Of a stretch of DNA of 64,000 bases, positions 44,076-56,491 are shown piece by piece. Origin of the DNA: Heterocephalus glaber. Lineage: Eukaryota; Chordata; Mammalia; Rodentia; Bathyergidae. The stretch is from positions 1,464,113 to 1,528,112 of the forward strand of contig NW_004624743.1 of NCBI RefSeq assembly GCF_000247695.1, read 5' to 3'. The notes under the pieces are model-generated. The model did not search any database and was not told the DNA's origin. It worked only from the letters and a program-made list of their open reading frames with translations. Every line of letters begins with the position of its first letter. Within the stretch, counting starts at the first letter, position 1. Both the position numbers and the translations under genes were made by a program.

Positions 44076-46149
44076 GTAAAGCACTTCTTTTATGTGTTTC
44101 CCCCGAAGTTATAAAACTTTGAAGGTGAAGGTGTGTCGAGCATCCTTGAGACCAACTTTAACAGTTTGCAGTGGGTCCCGTCCAGTTCCTGTGGGCCTCA
44201 TGGTGGGAGGACATGGGGAGGGGCGCAGAGCTGTGCCTGCCTGTCCTGGGCTCCACAGGAAGCAGTGGGGCGCAGCCCAGGGAGCTGATGCCTCAGGGCG
44301 AAGTGGGCACGTGGTGAAGCTCGGGAGAGGGAGGGCCTGCGCTGTAGCAGGGGTAGTTTTGCTGCTGCCGCCAGGCGGGGTTGGGGGGGTGGGGGGGGCA
44401 GCTTCGCACAACGAAGCAGGGCTGGGCTCCTCAGGACAGTGCCGGGGACATCCGGGCTGCAGGCGTCATGCTGTGGCGTCCCCACAAGCCCGGGGTGCTG
44501 CCTGGCTCCAGGGCCGAGTCTCGCTGGTCTCCCCATAGCGGGGCAGCTGGAGTCTGTGTCCTTGGTGACTGTGGCGCTGCGGCCTCCGAGCTGAACGGTG
44601 CCCTGCAGCTGCTTGCAAGAACCTGGTCTGGCTCCCGCTGATCCTTGAGCACCTGCTAGGTGCACCTTATTGAGTGCTCAGCTTCCAGAGAGCACAGGAG
44701 TTGCTTCAGTATCTTGCTGCAGACTGAAGCCAGTGGCCACTCCTGAGCTCAGGGGGCTCAGGCCGGAGTTCCTAGCCCTCAGCTGGACCAGTGCAGGCAC
44801 TGGTGAAGAGCACTGTGAAAATGAGCACTACCACTGCTCGGGCCCCGCTGAGCCCCCCTGCTCTCATGCTCCAAATGTAGAGTCCTGCTCACAGGGGGTG
44901 AGGGGTGCGTCGGGACTGGAACGCTGGCTGCCTTTCCTGAGCTGCCTGGATCAGCGTTTTCCATAGGTACCGCTGTGGGCTGCGTATATACTGCATATAT
45001 CCTTGAGGTGCACGACCCTGACCACCTGACTGAGGCCATGGCAAGGATAAGAGACAAAGGTTCGCGTACACAGGGGCCTGGATGGCCAGAGCTCTTCAGG
45101 CTAAGACCCCAGGCTCCAGACTTGCCACTGTTTACGGATCACACAGCATTGCAGGGTGTAAAGGCAGATGCAGGAGACAGCGGGGCTGAGATGCTGACAG
45201 GAGCCAGGCTTGTGCAAGGAGGAGCACTGCATTCCTGCAGAAGTCAGATCGATTAAGGAGTGACCTGCTTGTTTGCTTAGCTAACGTTGGCTCTGGGAGA
45301 ACAGCTGCACAAGAGTCACAGAGTCCTCAGCTGCCTTGTCACCTTGCTGTCAGAGATGTCACAGCGACACTGACCATTGAGGCCTCCACTGTGACCTTTG
45401 GCACAGGGAGCTGTTTCCACACGCCGGCCGAAGGCTCGTCCAGCAAGTCACATAGGCCTAGGACAGCCTCACAGTTTAACCCATGGCCAATTCACTAGCC
45501 AATTTCCTATTTTTAGCCTGCCCAGTGCAGGTGCAAGCCGATCTCCTGTGTCCCACATACACTTTGCTGATTTTGTCAGAAGCCCTAAAACACGCATTCT
45601 GCTTATAAACAGTGATGGGTGGGGAGCGGGATGAGAGCTCAGGCTCCTGTGGGATGTACGAAACGAGTCTCTTAGGTTACGTCCAAAGCACATTAGCCAA
45701 TTTGCAAGGCAGGCGTAATTTACTTCCGACATTTGTGCCTTCGATTCTCTTTCTAAAGTAGACATTTCTACTCAGTTTCCCCTCCCTGTTTCCTGCCTGC
45801 TCCTTCAGTCTCCCTCTCAAAGAGCACTGTGTGTACCCTTCGTGAGCACTGAGAGTAAGAGTGCCCGGGACCCGCCACTCAGGAGATGTGCTGCCCTGCC
45901 AGGTGTCTCTGTTAGAGACGCCGGGACGGTTGGGGGCCTGGACCAAGGATGGCAGGCGGGCAGTGCCTCTCTCACCGTGCTGCGTTTTTCATCTGTGATA
46001 TCCATTAGTTTCTCAGCTGCCTTCAGAGATAGTGGTTTTATGGATGAGAAGGATGGAGATTCAGGCTAATTATGCAGGATCAGCCAGCCAAGTGTGTAGG
46101 GGCCATTCAGAAGCAGTTTGAGAGTTAATGAGATGCTAGCTGGAGTTCT

Positions 46150-46315
46150 GCTGTTCCCACTCACATGGACAGCTCGCGGCCTTTCTGTTCCTCTATTTGT
46201 TCATCTGTAAAATGGGGATGGCATCGCCTCTCTCGTGGTGGTGTGACCACAATGAGGCAGTGTATATAAAGCATTAGTATGGTTCCTGGTATCAGTAGTA
46301 GGCCCCAGAAGAGAG
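46150..46315 (-). repeat. MIR SINE
   Basis: TTTGTTCATCTGTAAAATGG, GGATGGCATCGCCTCTCTCG and GTGTATATAAAGCATTAGTA match the antisense MIR layout (TCATCTGTAAAATGGGGAT ... TAAAGCGCTTAG). Ends approximate. Confidence 0.75.
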
Positions 46316-46894
46316 CTGCAATCTTCATAATGCTAGAAACTTGGAATCAACAGAGTTACTAAGTGGAATGGAAAGTAACTGGCCTCATACATGTTGTCAC
46401 ATTACAGCAATGAAATGAACAGCCTATGTCGACATACTTCAGCACGGGGCGGTCCCAAAGCATCACAGCAGTACGCAAGTGCGGCCATATATCGAAACTT
46501 TGTCCTGTCCTTTTCTGTTTGGGGGTGCAGCCAGCTGTGGTAGAAATACAAAGACAGGAAGTAGAAAGGGTATTTCCCGGCGATGGGGCAGGGGGATCCC
46601 CTGGGAAGGGGAAACAGGAGGGGTATGGCCGGGTGGGTCTCACACCGCACTCTGCTCCCCAGACGTGGCTGTGGGCGACTGCCGTGGACGGCCCACGGGG
46701 AGTGCGTGTGCAGGGAGTGCGCGTGCGCATACCTGGAGCTGTGGGCCCATCCGGGTGTGAATTCAGAAGTACAGTGCAGCCCGGTGCTCCTAGGGCCGTG
46801 ATGGACCAACAGCAGCAGGATCTTAAATCAAGCACAAGACAAGGGGTGTGGTCACGAGGTGTTCATGGGTGATCCACACCTGCCATGAGTGTTT

Positions 46895-46990
46895 AAATTG
46901 CGGAATCACCACAGTAAACGACACACTGCCACGAGTCCCCCGGAGTGCTCCTCACCTACAGCACCCTCGTCCCATCCCACCATTGTCGCC
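46895..46990 (-). mobile_element. Mariner-like 3' end, left arm of second inverted pair
   Basis: CACAGTAAACGACACACTGC, CACGAGTCCCCCGGAGTGCT resembles, in the same orientation, the left arm at 8690-8745. Decayed. Confidence 0.5.
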
Positions 46991-47099
46991 GTCCTCCGAA
47001 CTGGCTCTCTGGAGTGTCGTATGAGGTGGGATCATAGGGAGCGAGGCCGCCAAGCGCCACCAGCACCCAGGCGGCTTGTGAAAACACCAGGCTGTCCTG

Positions 47100-47345
47100 G
47101 CGCCATGTGGCTTCAGGTCTGCCCCAAAGTCAGAATGACCCGGAAAGGGAGACCTCGGGCAGCCACACAGCGCAGCCAAGGACACTCAGGAGAGAGGGCG
47201 CCCGGGATGGGTTCAGACAGCGGCAGAGACGATGGGTGAGTGCGTTCAGAGTGAGAGGGTGTTCTGAGGGGACGCACGGCGGTGTGTCTTTCACTGTAAC
47301 ACGTGGTTCTCAAAGCTTAAGCACTGTGTTTCGGCCACACTGTAT
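47100..47345 (+). mobile_element. Mariner-like 3' end, right arm of second inverted pair
   Basis: The translation reads VCPKVRMTRKGRP, like the PK-K-T-KGK segment near the transposase C-terminus. It is followed by AAGGACACTCAGGAGAGAGG and a terminal GTGTGTCTTTCACTGTAACA. It is opposite in orientation to 46895-46990. Confidence 0.55.
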
Positions 47346-47537
47346 AATGGGGCTTCATGCTGTTCTTTAGCAATCTTTGCTTTTTATTAAGCAGGAGGCC
47401 ACTCTAAAATAATGATTAAATGATGATATAAAACTGTCGTAGCATCTGTGCAGTATCCTGTATTGGGTGCTGCTCGTAATCATATGCATCTACTGTACAC
47501 ATCTGCAACGTAGTGGGTTTCTTTAAGCAGCAGCACC

Positions 47538-47538
47538 A

Positions 47539-47627
<89 letters not shown>
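47538..47627 (+). repeat. (AC)n microsatellite, about 44 units
   Basis: An uninterrupted run of AC dinucleotides about 87-90 bp long, the longest simple repeat in the window. Confidence 0.99.
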
Positions 47628-47628
<1 letters not shown>

Positions 47629-49063
47629 GCGGGGTTAGGTGGCTGTTTGTGGTGGCCCCAGGTGAGAGGACCACATCGCCTGTGCGGTTTGTTGGTAGAT
47701 GACTGTGCGTATGTGCGGTTCTGTTTCAGCAGCTCTGCAGGAAGCACACACTTAGTGTGTGGATGTTCTGAACACTGCTGCCCCTGCCCTGCACCACCCC
47801 CGCAGTCAGGCGGAAGTGAGGTCAAGGCTGTGCCCTCCGTGTGAGAACCTTGCTGGGTCCGTGAGCAGGTTTAGGGGGTGGGGATATGGGAAGGGGCAAC
47901 GGGAAGCCGATCCAGGGCGCTCAGGCTGCAGCCATCTGGTCCACCGGGCCATTCTCCTCCCCCTGGGTCCTATCCGTGTGGTCTGAGGCTGCCGTTGGAG
48001 TGTGAGGCACATTGGTGCAGGCTGCGGTGACCAGGCCGCTCCTGTGGCCCCTCGCAGCATGACGGAGCTGTGACCACCAGTTGCCGTCCCTATGGCTGGG
48101 CACGGAGTGCTGCCTTCTCCTCTACTCGGTGCCCACTCTTGACTCAGGCCTGGAACTCAGGGAGCTCAGCCTCCCGGTGTCCTTAGCGACCACGCCCGTG
48201 CCCGTGCTGTGCTCAGCACTGCAGCAGCACAGGGTTGGGGCCGACTGCTGCAGACAGCCCCACAGGCGAACCGCTCTCCCTTGCAGCAAGCTTGCATGCT
48301 GGCTTGCTTTCTTCCTCCTTCTTCCTCCTTTCTTCTGCACGCATCTCCGGGCCTCCCAGATTGGCAGTGGGGGGAATCTGACATGCCGGCATTTAGGAAC
48401 CCCCGAGCCCGTGGCTCCCAGGGCCGTCTGCACTGTCCCCAGCCGCCGGGACAAGCAGCTGCGTGCTTCTTCGCTCTGTGGCCTGGGTCTGCAGCTCTGT
48501 CCCTGCGCTTACATGGCACCGCTGGAGCCGTTTCAGTGTCACGTTCCACACTCGCTCCCTGTGGCCGTGGGCGTCCACTGTCTCCTCAGGGAGCAGCAAG
48601 GAAGGGCTAGTGAATGCTCAGCAGTCTGTTGGGAGAGATGGCTCTTTCCTCTACTTCTTTGTTGCTATTTCAACCCCATAGTGTTTTTAGGCATTTAAAT
48701 GATACATTCATGTACATTTTTAGAAAACTGTGAAAGTCTGAAGTTGCCCCGTAACAAGGTTGCCCCTCACAGCTGCTGCACGCTTGTCAAGGCCCTGGGA
48801 AGCCCGGTAACCCATCATCGCCTCGCCACGGATACATGTGCACTAACGCCGTCTGTCCCCCGGTTGCCCGGGCTGGGACAGACTGCCCCTCCTCAGCAGG
48901 GTCACGTGGCACCTGTCACGTGACTGGGCGGCCCTGAGCCGGGACTAGGAAGACCTCGCCTAGGAGGGGAACTTGTGGGAGGTGGCCGCTTCTGTACCTA
49001 ACACTCACCTGTACACACTGCACAATGTTGTACCACAATTAGAGGAAAGGGAGAATGTTTTTC

Positions 49064-49144
49064 TTTTTTTGGTACGGGAGATGGAACTTGGGACCTTGTG
49101 CTTGCGAAGCATGGGGCGGCACCACTGAGCTAAATCCCCAGCCC
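49064..49144 (-). repeat. ID-type SINE
   Basis: GGTACGGGAGATGGAACTTG ... ACTGAGCTAAATCCCCAGCC, antisense, flanked by GGAGAATG direct repeats. Confidence 0.93.
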
Positions 49145-49488
49145 AGGAGAATGCTTTTATAATTTGAATTAGATTTCTGAGAACATTGGGAAAAGCGTTA
49201 GGCATGCTAAGTTAATTGCTGCCATTTAAGTCCCATAAATAATTAAAATTAAAGGCATGGAAAGTTGTTTGTGTTGGGAATTGGCTCCTGGCTACATGTT
49301 TGTGTGGTTTTTGTACCACTAAGCGCATTTCCCTGCTAGCTGATTCTCTTGGATAATTAAATGGCTGTGATTGGGTAAACCCATCCGTGTGAGGTGTGAA
49401 TGGCCGTATTTCTAATCCATCATCACCCTGGACTAAATGACGAGGTCACAGGACATCAGCTCACTTCCTTCCACTTTACATCTCATTT

Positions 49489-49575
49489 TGTTTTTTTTTT
49501 TGGTACCAGGGATCGAACTGGGGTCTTTGCGCTTGTGCAGCAGGTGGCAAAACCACTGAGCTAAATCCCCAGCCC
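49489..49575 (-). repeat. ID-type SINE with target-site duplication
   Basis: GGTACCAGGGATCGAACTGG ... ACTGAGCTAAATCCCCAGCC, antisense, flanked by the direct repeat TACATCTCATTT (49477-49488 and 49576-49587). Confidence 0.95.
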
Positions 49576-52500
49576 TACATCTCATTTATATCGGCAGACT
49601 AAACGCCACTTCTGAGTGGGTGGCACTCCTGGAAATTGGCCACAATGAGGGGCCCCGCTTCCTCTTGGTGGCGCCCGTGTCCCTGAGCCTGCCACACAGT
49701 GAGCCAGGTCTTGGTCTGCCTGCCGGAGGAGGGGTAGCACAGACCTGGCCGGTGCTGCGTGTGCATGAACTCGGTAGAAAGGGGACTGCTGCTGCTGCAG
49801 AGGAGGACATGAGCGCAGGGCTCTCGCCCCGTGTGTGCCCTGTGGTCCTGTGGACAAGCTCCATCTATCTCTGGGATGGAACTCTGAGCTGGCCAGCGCA
49901 TCGAGCGGAACCCAGGCTGCAGTGAGCTCTGGCCCAGCCCAGTGACCAGCAGTCAAGGGCTGGAGGAGGAAGAACATGGGGGGAGAGAGGAGGAGGAGGC
50001 TGATAGTTTGTTTCCCTCATTTCTCCACATTTCCCTTTCTCCAGCTTTATGGCTCTGTTAGTGGGGATTTTCAGAATATTCAGCCTCAAAATGCTACAGG
50101 AAAACTGGATGACCTGTGACTTTGGTGACGTTAAAGCCGTCCTGTGTGAAACACCTAGACATGTTAGAGAAAGTGTGACCAACATCCGCTCGGGTTGCCT
50201 TAGGAACCGAGGGAGGAAGACTGGAGAGGAGCGGGGGGACCAGGGAGCTGATGTCTTGGCTGGCCCTGGCCCTTTAGCAGCCTGCGTGTTGAGAGGGCTG
50301 GGAGTTGCTGGTCCGGTGGGAGACAGGAGACAGGGCTGGGGTCCAAGCAAAGCGGGGAGGTTCTGGGGACGGAGGGCTCGGGGCTCTGACCAGCGGGGAT
50401 GGGGAGGCTGCGCCTTGGCCTTGGCCCAGAGAGCCTGACTCCGGGCTCCTCGCAGGCTGCAGTCGCCATCTGTGCAGTCAGTGTGGTCTGGGAATTTCTG
50501 AGCCGTGACATGGACTTAAAACATACTGTGCCACAGACCAGTGTGCTACAGCCAAGCTCTGCACGATTCGAAGATAAAAAGCATGAGCATAGAAGCAGCT
50601 AAGTCAAAAGGGTTTGGGTTGATTTTAAAAAGAAACCTCATTGTTTTTCCAAGCAATGGACAGAGTAACAAGAACAGATGTAACAACTAAAGTACATATT
50701 GAATATTCCATACTTAAAATGATTCAGAACAGAAGGTTTTTTTTAAATTTCAGAGTATCTGTGTATGTATAAGTGCGATATCGTGGGGGTGGAGCCCAAG
50801 TTAAAGCATGAAATTCATTCGTGTTCCATATAGGCCTTATACACCCCCCGGGGGCCTCCGCTCCGGTCTTCTCAGTCGTCTTTACCTGTGGGTTTTTCAC
50901 TGATGGCACCCTGCCAGGACGCAACATGCCTCAGGCTTCTCAGCAGGATGAGTTTTCGAGCTTCAGATTCGAGATGCTCTGCCTATGTGAGATAGTGTCT
51001 GAGAAGTTACCTAGGGGGTAGCAGAGAGTGCCAGTGGGATAGACGATGTAAGAGACTGAGAGACTTGCCCAGAATGAGGTACTCTAGCAGAATCTTCATC
51101 ACTTGTCCAGTTAGAAGAATGGGATGAAACACAATATTCAAGGGGTGATAAGTTTTTTCACAGTTCATGAAAGATGTGAATCCTTAGATTTAGAAAACAC
51201 AACATACCGTACAAAGTGTGATTAAAAACAAAATACTCACATTTTGCTAAGTCATAGTAAAACTTGACATTAAATCAGAGATGAAACTTTTACAGAGACA
51301 AAGAGCAAAGAAAGATCACCTGTAAAGCAATTAAGATTATAGAACCTATTTGCTTTCTAATTTCTCTTGCTTTCTTTTCTCAGCTCTTGGAGTCCCTGAC
51401 TATTCACCATTCCATTTCTCCCCACACAGTACCTTGAGATTTCTGTGTCTCTTCCTATTGTCTGTTGTTTCTGTTGATTCTCACTGAGCTGGTTTCTTGT
51501 TATGCGTGTTGTTTAGTGGCCATATTATTTGGAAATTTATCTTTAAGAATATGTGATGGCTAGGATGAAGGTGCCTTTCTCCAGAGAGGCCTTTTGTGTG
51601 GTTCTGCCAGGTTTCTGGTGGCATTACCTGTGTAGGAGCTTCTTGATCCAAGTTCTGTGCCTGGGATGTTTTAGTCCATCCAGATGGTGGTCAACAAGAG
51701 TGCGAGATCCCCTGTCTTCACCGTGAGCTCTTCCACTGTCTCTTCAGTACACAAGGGCTGTGGCTGGTCTGTTATCTCTCTGACTTCTCGCTTTCCTTTG
51801 TACTGTTGTGCAGTTATTAGTTAGCCCTTTGTCAGGTCTTTGATGCTCTTAGGAGTGTGCTTTCATGTTCATTGGGCTTTTGAAGTTCTCATCTTTGGGA
51901 GGAATGGTCTGGAAGTGCCTGTTCACACCGTTGCCAGAAACACAATTCATATTCTTGCTTTTTTCAAAGACTCAGATTTGTGGCTTTTGTAGTCAGGGTC
52001 TTGGCAAGGGAATACTTTAAATACAGGGCACATAATTTGTGGGATTATTTTATGATAATTACCCCAAAAGTCAAATGCAAAGGAGTACAAGAGATTAAAT
52101 GCACAGTAGGGGCCCCAAAAATCCATCCAAGGGCCTGGATCCCAGCAGTGTCCCACACAAGTCCAGCTGAAGGCGTAGAGTCCAAGGCAATTTCCTCCAC
52201 GAGTCCAGCCAGTGGCCTGGAGCCCAAGTTAAAGCACAGAATGCCTGGAGCCCTGGCAATGTCTCGTGCTTGTCCATGTTGAGGATGTGAGCCCAGAAGG
52301 CCCAAAGGCCTGTGGTGGAAGTCAGAAAACCTATGCCAGTGAGATGAAGGACATATACCACCAAGCTGAGGGATCCACATTGGGGCCAGAAAGTGATGCT
52401 CATGGTGAAGATTAGAGCTCCCCTGACAAGAACAGCAGCCATTCCCAGTGACAGGGAGGCCCTGAGCTCCTCCTCTGATGAGAACAGCCTAGTTTGTATC

Positions 52501-52942
52501 AGGAAAACCATCCACAGCAAGCTTCTCCTAGAATATCAACAGGCCAGGCTCTTCTCTGCCAGTTCTCTTTTTGTAGCTGTTGACAACCATCCTCAGGTAG
52601 ATGCTGCACACCCAGACCATACTGATTCAGCTGGGCATAGCAAGTTGACCATTAGTTAATCCATTACAGTGGCCCAAGCAGATAATGATGGTAGCTGTCA
52701 GGAAATTGTTCTGTTTAATTTTTTTTAAGAAGGTAAATTATTTCCTGTTGGACAAATGTTGTGTGATTATAAAATGAGTAATAAAAATCCTTTACAATTT
52801 ACAAGGTAAGTGTTCTAGAGAGGTCCAGGAAAGGACTTGGAGTTCATTTTTCTAATTGAAATATGTTTAAGTAGTTGGTTTAGCCACATCACAGGACAGT
52901 GTATTAGTATCTGAATTTAATGCATTCATTTTGATCATCTTT

Positions 52943-53036
52943 CTTTTCTTTTATTTTTTTTCAGTACTGTGGATCAAACTTGGGTCCTTGTACTTGCACA
53001 GCAGCCGGCAAAATCACTGAGCTAAATCCCCGGCCT
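52943..53036 (-). repeat. ID-type SINE
   Basis: AGTACTGTGGATCAAACTTG ... CTGAGCTAAATCCCCGGCC, antisense, flanked by imperfect ATCATCTTTCTTT / ATCATCTGTCTTT repeats. Confidence 0.93.
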
Positions 53037-53964
53037 TATCATCTGTCTTTGGTCAGTAAAAAGACCAAAATATGAAAAAAACACAAGCTATCCAAACACC
53101 CCGCTGACAGTGTGTGCTGCAGCTTTGCCCCGTGCCCTTACGTTGATTGATGGTGCGTCTGCACGAGTAGTGACCAGCAGGATGGCCTCTGCACTGGCAG
53201 GAGTGCAGGTCGAACTGTATTTCTGACCGACTGCCACACCAGCGGGTGCTGACGTCGCGTCCCATCCATCTCACCTGTGGGGGGCCCCGGGACACCCAAA
53301 AGTAGTCCTTGGATCTTTGGGGTGGGAGAGAAGAATCTTTGCCATTGAGAATGAAATGATTCGGATACCTTCTTTTCATTGGTTTAGATTTATAGTATTT
53401 TAAGACCAAGTGCAGATGGCTTTGGGACATCTCGGAGTGGTGTCGTTATCGTCCTCTAGGTGACAACACTACTTCCTGTTTTGTAGCCTGTCCCAAGCAA
53501 CAGGTCTCTGTTGATCGCTCTAAAATAATTATTCCTTATTCCAGTGATCTGACACACTGCTTTATTAGAGTTTCTTGGAAGGTCTTGCAACTCCTTCTGA
53601 TGAAAAAAACAGCTTGAAGCTGTGTAAAGTATTTTATTTTTATTGAAAACATAGAAGTCACTTTTGCTCCTTTGCGCTTTGATCTGCACGCCGGCGCTAA
53701 CCGTGGGATTGTAGCTACCCCAGTGGCGAGACGTTGGAACTGCACCACCCCGCTCACTCCTGCTGCCTGTTTAGACCCCGCTTTCTCCAAGCAGCCTCTG
53801 AAGTGGTCTCCACAGAGCGCTTCCGACCTTCACCTCCCGTCGCATTCCAACACTAGCTCTCCTTTTCCCTTGGCATAGAACACCTGCTTGCATATCTGCT
53901 TAAGGGTGTCCACAGTTACTTCTAAACTTCTGGGGTACAGTCTCCCCTCCGCGTGGCAGCTGTA

Positions 53965-54115
53965 GCAGGCCCCGTGCTAGTGCCCGGCTGCGCTGTGAAC
54001 CCTCGCGGTCCTGCCGAGTGCGGCTGTCGTGCTCTGATTTTATGGGTGGAGGAACCAGGCCAGGCTGAATGGTGAGTGGCAGAGCCTGGATGGGAACAAA
54101 GCAGCCTCTAAACTC
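53965..54115 (+). repeat. Probable MIR SINE remnant
   Basis: TTTTATGGGTGGAGGAACCA, then GTGAGTGGCAGAGCCTGGAT, resembles the sense MIR segment (TTTTACAGATGAGGAAAC ... AGTGGCAGAGC). Diverged. Confidence 0.5.
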
Positions 54116-55684
54116 GTGCTTCCCTGGGGAAGGTCGAGTTAAAACCAGAAACCAGATCATGAACACCACATGGGGCAGTGATAAAAGCTACTTTCTGTGT
54201 GTTTTTGCAGGTTCCAAACCAACTTAGCACACAACCCTTTTAGCCTCTAAGAGACTTACAGTTTTATGTCTATTAATTTTTTTTCTGATAGAATTCATAA
54301 ATGTGGCTTAGGTTTTTATTCAGCTGTTTCGCTCTTATCTTTTTGTATTCAGGAAACCATTAATGTTTGAGACAGTAACTCTCCATGTGGGCTGTCTGAT
54401 GAGCTCACAGATGGCATTATTTCATCTATCCTCAAACCATCTGTGGCATCAACCTAGCTATTCCATGGGTGTCACCGCCCCGTTTATGCAAGGATGAGTT
54501 ATTAAAGTCAAACTTTATATTTGTGTAGCATTTGGGGTAAATGTTAGCATAAAACATTGATTTATTTTATCACAACAGTTTTATGCAGAGAACATTTAAT
54601 TTTTCACTTCTTGGTTTACTTTGTATTCTTTGGAATTGAATTGAATTCCTCGTCTGTTTGCTGAGCACACACTGTGGTGGTGCTGGAGGGGTGGAGGAGG
54701 ACCCCTGAGCTTACTAAGGCTGTAGTCATGCAGGAAGTGCAGCCCGATTCCCGAGCACAGGGGAGGAGGGCGGTCTGGGGTGGGAGGTGAGGGAATGGCA
54801 GGGCAGGACACGGGAGAGGGTCCGGCTGCAGGTGGGGTGGGAGGAGGGAGGGCCGGGATCCAAGGTGGGACGGGACAGGCGGCAGGGACCAGGGGCTGCG
54901 TGGGTCACTGAAGGTTCTGCACCACAAGTCGTGGGTGACCTCAGGAGAGCCATGTCACGCACGGGTGTGAATTGGGGACCACTCTCCCTGCAGTGTGGAC
55001 AGTGGATTAAAGACGGGGGTAGGCATGGCTGTGGGAGGCAAGTTAGTCATGGAGAAGTGTGTGACTCACCCCAGGGGTGCAGGAGGGAGGGGAAGCAGAG
55101 GATTGTGGGTCCCCCCAGCGAATGGTTCCAGTCAGTTTTCGCAGACGCTGTGCTTTCTGCAGGGAGGACACGAGCCAGGGGGAAATGGAGCGAGACTGAG
55201 CCCCAGAGTTGGGACGGGGCCCCGATGGTGGGAAGGCGGCCCTCGGGGGGCTTGGGATGAGGAGGATAGACGGGCCCTGCTACTGTACTGTCTCCCACCT
55301 GCGGTCCAGGCAGTGCCTGACGAGCCTTGCCCTGCGTGTCAGTGTGTGTGATAGCAGTAGACCTGCAAGGGGTACATGTGTCTGTGTAGTACCCCATGTC
55401 TTCATTTCGGCCAGGGTCTCAGCTTGGTCTTCCATCCCTTGCTTACTTTGAAGAAGTCTCCCCTGAGGGCCTCTGGTCTGCCTGGCGTTTACTGTCACCC
55501 ATGGCCGCCATCCCTAGTGTGGCGCTTGGGTGCCTATGGGTACTGATGGGCCCCACCCCATTCAGGATGTGCTAGGTCAGTGCGTGTCCATTTTGGGCTC
55601 CTCAGCTGCCCACCACTTACGGTGTGGCCATTAGTAAAATCCTAGAATTCTAATCTCCTGTGTCTGCAGATGTCTCATCCTCTG

Positions 55685-55798
55685 CATTTTTTTTTGGAGA
55701 CAGCTTCTCACTGATTCACTAAGTTGCCAGGCTGGTTTGAATTTGTAATCCTCCTGCCTCAGCCTCCCAAAGTACTCAGGTGACAGGTGTCGCTAGGC
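55685..55798 (-). repeat. B1 SINE
   Basis: TTTGGAGACAGCTTCTCACT, GCCAGGCTGGTTTGAATTTG and CTCCTGCCTCAGCCTCCCAA: antisense B1. Confidence 0.82.
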
Positions 55799-56358
55799 CC
55801 CGCCGTCCTCTGCATCCGAGCTGCTCCCCCTCTCCGCTGCGTCTCTGCTGTGGGCAAGCCCTTGAGCTGTTCAGGCACCTGCCAGCCAGCTGTGCTGCTC
55901 ACAGTGCCACAGTCCTGCAGGCCAGCAGAGCAAGCTCAGGTTCTTCTGTGCTGGGTACGGACAAGGGAGCCCTGCTCTGCTGTGGGGCTCAGCCGGTGGC
56001 CCGCAGGGAGCGAGGGCGTCCTCGTTGGCCGGGTCCCCAGAGCTCTGCCAGTGCCACAGCCACCGGGCCGGGAGAGAGGACCCAGGAGTTTGGCGGGCCA
56101 CTGGCAGTGGCTGTCATTCCTGCCCCGTCACAGAGTAGGGGCCAGGGACCCGGGTCCCCAGACTTCAAGGGGCAGGGGTGAGTTCGGCTGCTCCTGTGAG
56201 CTGGTCCCTGCCCAGCTGTTGGCCTGTGAGGTTCGGCTGCCACACTGTGGTTCGGGGCTGCGAGGTGCAGGAGGGACAGGGCCGAGGGCAGGGCTCCTGG
56301 TTGCCTGGCCTGGGCCTTCGGGGTTGTCCTCTCCTGACCCTGCCACTGTTCTCCACAG

Positions 56359-56491
56359 CGAGATAAATGCTCGACTCTGCGCTGTCTCGGAAGTGCTGGG
56401 CTCCGAGTCCAGCGTGTTTGCCCAGATCGAAAGCCTCCTGCAGAAGCTGCCTGACATGGAGAGAGGACTCGGGAGCATTTACCACAGAAAA
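56359..56491 (+). CDS. MSH3: MSH3 exon 13 (lever domain III)
   Basis: This 133-nt exon (human length) encodes [20 protein letters not shown], then [20 protein letters not shown] and YHRK. It belongs to the lever/core domain; LPD-ERGL is the conserved MutS motif. Two positions stand out. The split codon at the start is AG|C (Ser, Arg in recalled human), and RLDAV, conserved across many MutS proteins, reads RLCAV (codon TGC). Acceptor CTCCACAG, donor GTAAGT. The frame is open. Confidence 0.96.

Larger units (their letters stand above)
44076..56358 (+). other. MSH3: MSH3 intron 12 (12.3 kb)
   Basis: It holds an antisense MIR, a second inverted mariner remnant (46895-47345), a long AC microsatellite, four SINEs, and a possible MIR at 53965-54115. 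44100-46140, 47630-49060, 49590-52940 and 54120-55680 are mostly GC-rich or neutral sequence with no gene recognised. Two 18-bp matches at 50791 and 52219 hint at an unidentified repeat. Confidence 0.8.

Noticed and set aside
43792..44079. Frame starting in the L1 and running into exon 12
   Set aside because: The open frame across the acceptor is accidental; the strong acceptor TTCACAG and the exact 110-nt length define exon 12.
47416..47674. Open frames encoding Cys-Val or similar repeats
   Set aside because: They are translations of the AC microsatellite and have no coding meaning.
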